Shown piece after piece: positions 52,709 to 60,501 of a DNA stretch of 64,000 nt. The notes beneath the pieces were generated by a model. The model ran no database searches and was not told the origin of the DNA. It saw only the letters and a list, made by a program, of their open reading frames with translations. The stretch spans positions 6,730,001 through 6,794,000 of the forward strand of contig NZ_JARUBO010000005.1 of assembly GCF_029626235.1 (NCBI RefSeq). Direction: 5' to 3'. Origin of the DNA: Micromonospora sp. WMMD1120 (GTDB lineage: Bacteria > Actinomycetota > Actinomycetes > Mycobacteriales > Micromonosporaceae). The position numbers and the translations under genes were made by a program. The stretch's first letter is position 1, and each line of letters opens with the position of its first letter.

Positions 52709-53575
52709 ATGACCACCAAGAAAATCATCGTCGGTTACGACCAGTCGACCGAGGCTAGGTCCGCGGCGTCCTGGGCGCTGGACGAAGCCGCCCGCACCGG
52801 CGCCCCGGTCGAGTTCTTCTACGCCTGGGAATGGCCCACCTGGGCGCCCGGGGCGTCGATGATCCCGGCGGCGGATGTCTGGCCGGAGGGCGAAGTGGAG
52901 CGTTTGCTCCGCGGCGGCCTTGAGGATGTGGTGAGCGCGGCGAAGCTGAGCCACCCAGGCGTGCACACCACGATCTCCGTCGTGCACGCACCCGCCGCGC
53001 TGACCCTGATCGACCGGTCCGCCGAGGCGAGCACCATCGTGCTGGGCAGCCGTGGCCACCACGCGATCGCCGCGCTGGGGTCGCTGACCGTGGCGGTCAG
53101 CGCCCACGCCCACTGCCCGGTCGTCGTGGTACGCGGCGTGCCCGCGCCGGATGCCCCTGTGGTGGTCGGTGTGGACGACTCCGACTGCGCCCGGCTCGCG
53201 CTCGAGTTCGCCATCGAGCAGGCCGCCGGACGCGGCGTCCCGCTGCGGGTCATCCGCGGCGGCACCTTCGCCGCCGGCCTGGTCGAGGAACGCCCCAGCG
53301 TGGCGGAGCAGATCATCCAGGAGCAGAGCGACGCCGTCCGCGAGCTACTGGCCGAATGGCGGCAGAAGTACCCGGACGTGCGGGCGACAGCGACATACCT
53401 GGCCGAGCACCCGGCCGACGCGCTCACCGAGGCGGCCGCCGGAGCGCAACTGGTGGTGGTCGGCAGCCGCGGGCGCGGTGCGCTCCGCGGGATGCTGCTG
53501 GGCTCGGTCAGCCAGCACCTGCTGCACCGGTCGCCATGCACGGTGGCGGTGGTCCGGGAAATCCCGCAGGCCTGA
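52709..53575 (+). CDS. Tandem-domain universal stress protein
   Basis: Predicted 288-residue protein with two Usp domains. The first starts KIIVGYDQSTEARSAASWAL and has IVLGSRGHHAIAALGSLTV; the second starts PVVVGVDDSDCARLALEFA and has VVGSRGRGALRGMLLGSVS. The second ATP-binding motif is canonical, the first slightly altered. ATG at 52709 follows AAAGGAG. It precedes adhE but a strong terminator lies between, so it is its own unit. Confidence 0.93.
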   Translation: MTTKKIIVGYDQSTEARSAASWALDEAARTGAPVEFFYAWEWPTWAPGASMIPAADVWPEGEVERLLRGGLEDVVSAAKLSHPGVHTTISVVHAPAALTLIDRSAEASTIVLGSRGHHAIAALGSLTVAVSAHAHCPVVVVRGVPAPDAPVVVGVDDSDCARLALEFAIEQAAGRGVPLRVIRGGTFAAGLVEERPSVAEQIIQEQSDAVRELLAEWRQKYPDVRATATYLAEHPADALTEAAAGAQLVVVGSRGRGALRGMLLGSVSQHLLHRSPCTVAVVREIPQA

Positions 53576-53620
53576 ACCACGGCGGTGAACGAACCGAACG
53601 GGCCCACCGGTACGCGCGCG

Positions 53621-53654
53621 GGCCGGTGGTCCCGTGCTCGCGGGACCACCGGCC
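53621..53654 (+). terminator. Terminator after usp
   Basis: GGCCGGTGGTCCCG (53621-53634) pairs with CGGGACCACCGGCC (53641-53654), a perfect 14-bp stem starting 46 bases after the usp stop and ending 61 bases before the adhE start. Confidence 0.82.
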
Positions 53655-53715
53655 GTGCCGCCGTAGATCGACGGAGACCTACGTTCGAGGGGACGGATCG
53701 ACGGAGGGCGGAAGC

Positions 53716-56280
53716 ATGATCGAGACCTTGGTCGCGAACGGTCTCAAGGCGTTGGCCGACTACGACTCCTACGACCAGAAACAGGTCGACGAGATCGTGA
53801 AGAAGGCGTCGGTGGCCGCGCTTGGCCGGCACGCCGCGCTGGCGATGCTGGCGGTCGAGGAGACCGGCCGCGGCGTGTTCGAGGACAAGGCGGTGAAGAA
53901 CATCTTCGCCTGCGAACACGTCACCAACCACATGGCCGACATCCGTACCGTCGGGGTCATCGCCCAGGACGACATCGCGGGGCTCACCCAGATCGCCGAG
54001 CCGGTCGGGGTGGTGGCCGCGGTGACGCCGGTGACCAACCCGACCTCGACCACCATCTTCAAGGCGCTGTTGGCCCTCAAGACCCGCAACCCGGTGATCT
54101 TCGCCTTCCACCCGGCGGCGCAACGTTGCAGCCAGGAGGCCGCCCGCACGGTCCGTGACGCCGCCGTCGCCGCCGGCGCGCCGGCGCACTGCGTCCAGTG
54201 GATCGAGAAGCCGTCGGTGGCCGCGACGAACGAGTTGATGCAGCATCCCGGTGTCTCGGTGGTCCTGGCGACCGGCGGCAACGCCATGGTCCGGGCCGCC
54301 TACTCCACCGGCAAACCGGCGCTCGGCGTCGGCGCCGGCAACGTCCCGGCGTACCTCGAGGCTTCGGCCGACGTGGCCCGCGCGGTCAACGACGTGGTGC
54401 TGTCCAAGTCGTTCGACAACGGCATGATCTGCGCCTCCGAGCAGGCCGTCATCATCGACGACGCGATCCAGCCCGCCGTCCTCGCCGAGTTCCGGCGACT
54501 GCACGCCCACGTCGCGACGCCGGAGGAGAAGTCGCTGCTGGAGACGCTGCTCTTCGGCCTCGGAGAACTCAACCCGGACGTGGTCGGGCAGTCGGCGACC
54601 TGGATCGCCGAACACGCCGGTTTCGCGGTCGCCCCGGACACCTCGATCATCCTGGCCCCGGTCGACCGGGTCGGCCCGGCCGAGCCGCTGACCAGGGAGA
54701 AGCTCTGCCCGGTGCTCGCCCTGCTGCCGGCCACCGGTCACGACCAGGCCTTCGCGTACGCCGAGCAGATGGTCGAGTTCGACGGACTGGGCCACAGCGC
54801 CGTCATCCACACGCGGGACGCCGATCTGGCCGAAGCGTACGGTCGCCGGGTCAAGGCCGTCCGGATCATCTGGAACGCACCAGCGTCGCAGGGCGGCATC
54901 GGCGACATGTACAACGCCTTCCTACCGTCGCTGACGCTGGGCTGTGGAAGCTACGGCCACAACTCGGTGTCGCACAACGTCACAGCGGTCGATCTGATCA
55001 ACATCAAGCGGGTCGCCCGGCGTACGAACAATCTGCAGTGGTTCAAGGTTCCACCGAAGATCTACTTCGAGCCGAACGCGATCCGTTACCTCGCCGACAT
55101 GTCCGACGTGCACCGGGTCACGGTGGTCACCGATCACACCATGACCAAGCTGGGGTACGTGGACCGCGTGCTGTCCGTGCTGCACCGCCGCCGCGAACAG
55201 GTGGCGCTACAGATCATCGACGACGTCGAGCCGGAGCCCAGCGTCCGCACTGTCGACCGTGGCGCCGAGTTGATGCGGTCGTTCCGGCCGGACACCATCA
55301 TCGCCCTCGGCGGGGGTTCGGCGATGGATGCCGCCAAGGTGATGTGGCTGCGTTACGAGCACCCCGAGGTCGTCTTTGCCGATCTGCGGGAGAAGTTCTT
55401 CGACATCCGCAAACGCGCGTTCAAGTTCCCCACCCTCGGCGCCCTGGCCCAACTCGTGTGTATCCCGACCACCTCCGGCACCGGCGCCGAGGTCACCCCG
55501 TTCGCCGTCATCACCGACACCACGTCGGGCAAGAAGTACCCGCTCGCCGACTACGCCCTCACGCCGAGCGTGGCGATCGTCGACCCGGTGCTGGCCGCCG
55601 ACCTGCCGGCGGTGGTCACCGCGGACAGCGGCTTCGACGCGCTCACCCACGCGGTCGAGTCCTACGTGTCCGTCTACGCCAGCGACTTCACCGACGGCCT
55701 GGCCCTGCACGCCATCCGGCTCATCTTCGGCAACCTCGCCCGCGCGGTGCAGCACGGCGCTGCGGACCCGCAGGCCCGCGAGAAGATGCACAATGCCGGG
55801 ACGATCGCCGGAATGGCGTTCGGCAGCGCCTTCCTCGGCATCGTGCACGCCATGTCGCACACCCTGGGCGCCACCTTCCACGTCGCACACGGGCGCACCA
55901 ACGCGATCCTGCTCCCACATGTCATCCGCTACAACGGGGCCGTGCCGAGCAAACTCACCGGCTGGCCCAGATACGAGAGCTACCGGGCGCCGCAACGCTT
56001 CGCCGACATCGCCCGCACCCTCGGGCTGCCCGCGGCGACGGACGCCGAAGCGGTCGAAGCTCTGGCGACGGCGATCGAGAAGCTGCGGGACGAGGTCGGT
56101 ATCGAACCCTCGTTCGCGGCTGTCGGCGTGGACGAGCGGGCCTTCCTCACGGCGCTGCCGCAGCAGGCGCTCATCGCGTACGAGGACCAGTGCGCGCCCG
56201 CGAATCCCCGGATGCCGATGCTCGCCGACATGCAGGAGCTGATGCGCGCCGCGTACTACGGACCGACGAGCGCCGGCTGA
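53716..56280 (+). CDS. adhE: Bifunctional acetaldehyde-CoA/alcohol dehydrogenase
   Basis: Predicted 854-residue AdhE. The N-terminal aldehyde dehydrogenase half (to about 440) has the catalytic Cys239 in NGMICASEQAV and GVGAGNVPAYLE. The iron-dependent alcohol dehydrogenase half follows, with IALGGGSAMDAAK, PTTSGTGAEVTPF, and iron ligands in HAMSHTLGATFHVAHG. It reduces acetyl-CoA to ethanol with two NADH and can run in reverse. Full length compared with E. coli AdhE (891). ATG at 53716 follows GGAGGGCGG. AdhE is typical of fermenters and rare in aerobic actinomycetes; with PFL downstream it would re-oxidise NADH under low oxygen. Confidence 0.95.
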   Translation: MIETLVANGLKALADYDSYDQKQVDEIVKKASVAALGRHAALAMLAVEETGRGVFEDKAVKNIFACEHVTNHMADIRTVGVIAQDDIAGLTQIAEPVGVVAAVTPVTNPTSTTIFKALLALKTRNPVIFAFHPAAQRCSQEAARTVRDAAVAAGAPAHCVQWIEKPSVAATNELMQHPGVSVVLATGGNAMVRAAYSTGKPALGVGAGNVPAYLEASADVARAVNDVVLSKSFDNGMICASEQAVIIDDAIQPAVLAEFRRLHAHVATPEEKSLLETLLFGLGELNPDVVGQSATWIAEHAGFAVAPDTSIILAPVDRVGPAEPLTREKLCPVLALLPATGHDQAFAYAEQMVEFDGLGHSAVIHTRDADLAEAYGRRVKAVRIIWNAPASQGGIGDMYNAFLPSLTLGCGSYGHNSVSHNVTAVDLINIKRVARRTNNLQWFKVPPKIYFEPNAIRYLADMSDVHRVTVVTDHTMTKLGYVDRVLSVLHRRREQVALQIIDDVEPEPSVRTVDRGAELMRSFRPDTIIALGGGSAMDAAKVMWLRYEHPEVVFADLREKFFDIRKRAFKFPTLGALAQLVCIPTTSGTGAEVTPFAVITDTTSGKKYPLADYALTPSVAIVDPVLAADLPAVVTADSGFDALTHAVESYVSVYASDFTDGLALHAIRLIFGNLARAVQHGAADPQAREKMHNAGTIAGMAFGSAFLGIVHAMSHTLGATFHVAHGRTNAILLPHVIRYNGAVPSKLTGWPRYESYRAPQRFADIARTLGLPAATDAEAVEALATAIEKLRDEVGIEPSFAAVGVDERAFLTALPQQALIAYEDQCAPANPRMPMLADMQELMRAAYYGPTSAG

Positions 56281-56448
56281 GCAGGCCGGAACGTGCCGCT
56301 TCGCGCAGAAGGGAGAGGCCATGAAGGGAACAGCGCTCCAACGGCCCGGCCGGTAGCTCACGTGGGGAGCCACAGCGGGCGAGCCGGGCAGCCTGATCAC
56401 GGAGCGCCGGATGTTGCTCGGTATCAAGCAGAGCGCGGAAGGCGCGTC

Positions 56449-57402
56449 ATGAACGTGCTGGCCCGGTGCGTGGCGGCGGCGACACTCGCCCCTTCGCTGC
56501 ACAACAGCCAGCCGTGGCGTTTCCGGATCACCGGCCGGGAAGTGCGGGTGTACGCGGACCACAGCCGCCGACTCGACGCGCTGGACCCGTCCGGTCGAGA
56601 ACTCCTGATCAGTGTCGGTGCGGCCCTGTTCACCCTGCGGCTGGCTCTGCGAGCAGAGGGTTGGCGCACGACGCACGTCCTCTTCCCGGAGCCGGACTCG
56701 CCCGACCTGGTGGCCCGGGTGCTGCTCGATCGAGAAGCCCCACCGCCGGAAACCGTGACGACGTTGGCCGAAGCGATCGCCCGGCGGCACACCAATCGGT
56801 GGCCGTTCGCCGACTCGGCGGTCTCTGCCAACGCGATCGAGGAGCTGACCATGGCCGCTGCGGACCAGGGGGCGGCACTCACGGTCGCCGGCCCGGCCGC
56901 CCGCAACGCCATCCTGGGGCTCGGGCACCAGGCCGAGCGCCGGCTACGCGCGAGCGGCCGCTACCGGGCCGAGCTGAGCCACTGGACGAGGCCCGCGCCG
57001 GGCCGCCACGACGGCATCCCGGCCGCCACCATCGGACCGTGGGACGCCCTCGAACGGATGCCGATCCGAGACTTCGGCCTCGTCCACCCGCAACCCCGGC
57101 GGACCAGTGAGTTCTTCGAGGCGCACCCGACCATCGCCGTGCTCGCGACGCTCGGTGACGGCCCGCACGACTGGGTCCGCGCCGGTCAGGCGCTTCAGCA
57201 CGTCCTGCTGGCGGCCACCCGGCTGAGGCTGGCCACCACCCCCATCAGCCAACCGGTCGAGGTTCCGGCGATCCGCGAACTGCTCACCGACACCGCGGCC
57301 GGCCGTTGGGCGCAGATGATCATCCGGATCGGGTACGGACCGCAGGCCGCGGTGACACCGCGCCGGCCGCTCTCCGAGGTACTGAAGAGGAACGACCAGT
57401 GA
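56449..57402 (+). CDS. Acg-family nitroreductase-like protein
   Basis: Predicted 317-residue flavodoxin-independent nitroreductase-fold protein: AAATLAPSLHNSQPWRFRI near the start (FMN-contact NSQPW), IARRHTNRWPFADSAV, and a closing QMIIRIGYGPQA. It matches the Acg/Rv3131 group, which is strongly DosR-regulated in mycobacteria and may store or sequester flavin. ATG at 56449 with GGAAGG seven bases upstream is the best start; a longer reading has no ribosome site. The GTGA overlap couples it to the next gene. Confidence 0.9.
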   Translation: MNVLARCVAAATLAPSLHNSQPWRFRITGREVRVYADHSRRLDALDPSGRELLISVGAALFTLRLALRAEGWRTTHVLFPEPDSPDLVARVLLDREAPPPETVTTLAEAIARRHTNRWPFADSAVSANAIEELTMAAADQGAALTVAGPAARNAILGLGHQAERRLRASGRYRAELSHWTRPAPGRHDGIPAATIGPWDALERMPIRDFGLVHPQPRRTSEFFEAHPTIAVLATLGDGPHDWVRAGQALQHVLLAATRLRLATTPISQPVEVPAIRELLTDTAAGRWAQMIIRIGYGPQAAVTPRRPLSEVLKRNDQ

Positions 57403-57875
57403 TCTTTTCACGTGCATGGCGCCGCTGGATGTACCCGGGCGGCCGCCCCGGTCGCCTGGCGCGGGTACTCAACCGGATCGCCGCCGCCCAGCACAGCAGC
57501 GGATTCCTGGCGCCGTCGACCTGGGTGACCCTGGAAGTGCTCGGCCGCAGGAGTGGGCGGACGGTGGCCTTCCCGTTGGTGATGGTCATTCATGACGGGC
57601 AGCGCTACCTGGTCTCGATGCTCGGGTGGCGGGCCAACTGGGTGGCCAATGTCCGGGCCGCCGGCGGTGCGGCCACCCTGCGCCGTGGCCGGCGCGAGCC
57701 GGTCCGGCTGGTCGAGGTCGACGTGGCGCAACGAGCGCCGATCCTGCGCGAATATCTCGCCAAGGCGCCGGGTGCCCGGCCGCACTTCCCGATCGGTCGA
57801 CGATCTCCAATCGCACAGTTCGCTCCGATAGCTGCGGAGTACCCGGTATTCCTGATCACACCGGCGGGGCCCTGA
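57399..57875 (+). CDS. Deazaflavin (F420)-dependent nitroreductase family protein (Ddn-like)
   Basis: Predicted 158-residue split-barrel oxidoreductase. Motifs are TLEVLGRRSGRTVAFPLVMV (F420/quinone-binding strand pair), YLVSMLGWRANWVANVRAAGG and RREPVRLVEV, all typical of the Ddn family. These enzymes use reduced F420 to reduce quinones or nitro compounds. GTG at 57399 overlaps the Acg-like stop. The pairing of an Acg-like protein with a Ddn-like protein fits redox balance under hypoxia. Confidence 0.9.
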   Translation: MIFSRAWRRWMYPGGRPGRLARVLNRIAAAQHSSGFLAPSTWVTLEVLGRRSGRTVAFPLVMVIHDGQRYLVSMLGWRANWVANVRAAGGAATLRRGRREPVRLVEVDVAQRAPILREYLAKAPGARPHFPIGRRSPIAQFAPIAAEYPVFLITPAGP

Positions 57876-57890
57876 GGTCCCGGAGTCGGG

Positions 57891-57923
57891 GGCCGGAAGT
57901 CCTTCCACGGACGGCTTCCGGCC
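57891..57923 (+). terminator. Terminator after the Ddn-like gene
   Basis: GGCCGGAAG and CTTCCGGCC (57891-57899 with 57915-57923) pair; an inner TCC/GGA pair with a CGG bulge extends the stem. It lies between the Ddn-like gene and the phosphoketolase gene. Confidence 0.65.
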
Positions 57924-57989
57924 CTGGGTGGCCGGCCTCGGCTGGGCCTACCGTGAGTCCGACAAGCCGAGATCTGTGAAAGGAACCAC

Positions 57990-60392
57990 GTGACCGCGGT
58001 CGTTTCCGAATCCCGTACGCTCGCCGAACTCGACGACATCGAACTCGCCCGTCTGGACGCGTGGTGGCGGGCGAACAACTACCTGACCATCGGGCAGATC
58101 TATCTGCAGGGCAACCCGCTGCTGCGCGAGCCCCTGTCGGCTGAGCACATCAAGCCACGCCTGCTCGGTCACTGGGGCACCAGCCCCGGTCTGTCGCTGA
58201 TCTACGCGCACGTCTCCCGGCTGATCCGGCACACCGGGCAGCAGGCGATCTACCTTGCCGGTCCGGGTCACGGCGGTCCGGCGCTGGTGGCCGCCGGCTA
58301 CCTGGAAGGCACCTACAGCGAGGTCTACCCGGACGTCAGCCAGGATGAGGCCGGGATGCTGCGTCTGTTCCGGCAGTTCTCCAGCCCGGGTGGGATTCCG
58401 TCGCACGTGTCGGTGACCACCCCCGGCTCCATCCACGAAGGCGGCGAGCTGGGCTACGTCCTGGTCCACGCGTTCGGCGCGGTCATGGACAACCCGGACC
58501 TGCTAGCCATCGCGGTGGTGGGCGACGGTGAGGCCGAGACCGGGCCCCTCGAGGGCTCCTGGAAGGGCGTGTCCTTCCTCAACCCCGAGCGCGACGGCGC
58601 TGTTCTGCCGATCCTGCACCTCAACGACGCCAAGATCTCTGGTCCCACCGTGCTGGGGCGCAAGGAACCCGAGGAGGTACGCGCCCTGCTGCGCGGCCAC
58701 GGCTACGACGTCATCGAGGTCGAGGGCGCCGACCTGCCCGGCATGCACCACCGCTTCGCCGCCGCCCTGGCCACTGCCTGGACGACGATCCGCGACATCC
58801 AGAACGCCGCCCGTGACGGTTCCTGGGACGGCACCCGCCCGGTCTGGCCGCTGATCGTCCTGCGGTCGCCGAAGGGCTGGACCGGGCCGGACTCCGTCGA
58901 CGGGATCACCGTCACCGGGACATGGCGGTCACACCAGGTTCCGCTGTCCGGCGTCAAAGACAACCCGGAACACCTCGCGCTCCTCGAGCGCTGGCTCACG
59001 TCGTACCGTCCGGAGGAGCTGTTCGATTCCGCCGGCTCGCCCGTGGCGTTGATCCGGGACCAGGCTCCCGACGGTGACCTACGGATGAGCGCCAGCCCGC
59101 ATGCCAACGGCGGCGTGCTGACCCGGGATCTGGACCTGCCGGACTTCCGTACCTACGCGGTCGACGTGTCCCGGCCCGCGCGGCAGCGGACCGAGTCGAC
59201 ACGCAAGCTGGGCGAGATGATGCGCGACATCTACAGCCGCAACGCCGACCGGTTCCGGTTGTTCTGCCCGGACGAGACCAACAGCAACCGGCTTGGTTCC
59301 GTCTTCGAGGTCTCCGACCGCGCCTTCATGGAGCGGGTGACGCCAGAGGATGTGGCGATCAGCCGCGACGGCCGGGTCATGGAGGTGCTCAGCGAGCACA
59401 ACTGCCACGGCTGGCTGGAGGGCTACAACCTGACCGGCCGGCACGGCATGTTCGCCACCTACGAGGCGTTCGCCATGGTCAGCGCCTCGCAGACAGTGCA
59501 GCACGGCAAGTGGTTGCAGGAGGCCAAGCACCTGCCGTGGCGCGAGAAGGTGCCCAGCCTCAACGTGCTGCTCACCTCGACGGCGTGGCGCAACGACCAC
59601 AACGGCTTCTCCCACCAGGGGCCGGGCCTGATCCAGGTGGTGCTGACCCAACGCGGCGACGTCGCCCGGGTCTACCTGCCGCCGGACGCCAACACCCTGC
59701 TGTCGGTGGCCGACCACTGCTTCCGGTCGCGGTCGTACATCAACCTGATCGTGATCGACAAGCAGCCGCAGCTGCAGTACCTCTCCATGGACGAGGCGAT
59801 CGAGCACTGCGCCCGTGGCGCGGGTGTCTGGGACTGGGCCGGCACCGACGACGGCACCAGCGACCCCGACATCGTCCTCGCCTGCGCCGGCGACGTCGTC
59901 ACCATGGAGACGGTCGCGGCGGCACAGATCCTGCGCGACCGGCTGCCCGGCTTCAAGGTCCGTGTGGTCAACGTGGTCGACTTGATGACCCTGGTCCGGC
60001 CCAAGGACCACCCACACGGCATGAACGAGACCTTGTTCACCGAACTGTTCACCGACACCGTCGACGTGGTGTTCTCCTTCCACGGCTACCCCGGCGCGAT
60101 CCACCAGCTCGTGCACGGCCGCCCCGATGTGGACCGGTTCCGCGTCCGCGGCTTCATCGAGCAGGGCACGACCACCACCCCGTTCGATATGACGGTGCGC
60201 AACAGGGCGTCGCGGTACCACCTCGTGATGGACGCCATCAACAACGCCAAGCGCCTCCCCCGCGGCGCAGCGGACCTCAAGGCGTGGTGCCAGAGTCAGC
60301 TCGACCGCCACGAGACGTACGTGGTGGAACACCTCGAGGACATGCCCGAGGTCCGCGACTGGGCCCTCGGCGACTGGGCGGCACGCGGCTGA
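57990..60392 (+). CDS. xfp: Xylulose-5-phosphate/fructose-6-phosphate phosphoketolase
   Basis: Predicted 800-residue thiamine-diphosphate enzyme. The N-terminal domain has AEHIKPRLLGHWGTSPGL and GPGHGGPALVAAGYLEG; the ThDP/Mg motif is GDGEAETGPLEGSWKG, a continuous GDG...N-type site; later FCPDETNSNRLG and NDHNGFSHQGPG are family blocks. It splits xylulose-5-P or fructose-6-P with phosphate to acetyl-P and glyceraldehyde-3-P or erythrose-4-P, giving acetyl-P without oxidation. GTG at 57990 follows AAAGGAA. Placed between AdhE and PPDK, it provides an alternative route to acetyl units when respiration is limited. Confidence 0.95.
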   Translation: MTAVVSESRTLAELDDIELARLDAWWRANNYLTIGQIYLQGNPLLREPLSAEHIKPRLLGHWGTSPGLSLIYAHVSRLIRHTGQQAIYLAGPGHGGPALVAAGYLEGTYSEVYPDVSQDEAGMLRLFRQFSSPGGIPSHVSVTTPGSIHEGGELGYVLVHAFGAVMDNPDLLAIAVVGDGEAETGPLEGSWKGVSFLNPERDGAVLPILHLNDAKISGPTVLGRKEPEEVRALLRGHGYDVIEVEGADLPGMHHRFAAALATAWTTIRDIQNAARDGSWDGTRPVWPLIVLRSPKGWTGPDSVDGITVTGTWRSHQVPLSGVKDNPEHLALLERWLTSYRPEELFDSAGSPVALIRDQAPDGDLRMSASPHANGGVLTRDLDLPDFRTYAVDVSRPARQRTESTRKLGEMMRDIYSRNADRFRLFCPDETNSNRLGSVFEVSDRAFMERVTPEDVAISRDGRVMEVLSEHNCHGWLEGYNLTGRHGMFATYEAFAMVSASQTVQHGKWLQEAKHLPWREKVPSLNVLLTSTAWRNDHNGFSHQGPGLIQVVLTQRGDVARVYLPPDANTLLSVADHCFRSRSYINLIVIDKQPQLQYLSMDEAIEHCARGAGVWDWAGTDDGTSDPDIVLACAGDVVTMETVAAAQILRDRLPGFKVRVVNVVDLMTLVRPKDHPHGMNETLFTELFTDTVDVVFSFHGYPGAIHQLVHGRPDVDRFRVRGFIEQGTTTTPFDMTVRNRASRYHLVMDAINNAKRLPRGAADLKAWCQSQLDRHETYVVEHLEDMPEVRDWALGDWAARG

Positions 60393-60501
60393 GTTCCACC
60401 GAGACGGTCCCGCCGCGACCCGTCGATGCGGGACCTCCGACCCTACGACGAGCTGCCCCGACCGGCCTACAAAGGAGACAAGGGAAGGGGTGCCAAGGGC
60501 C

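Noticed and set aside
57918..57960. DevR-type box before the phosphoketolase gene
   Set aside because: GGGCC-like stretches are present but the second half-site is missing or badly spaced.
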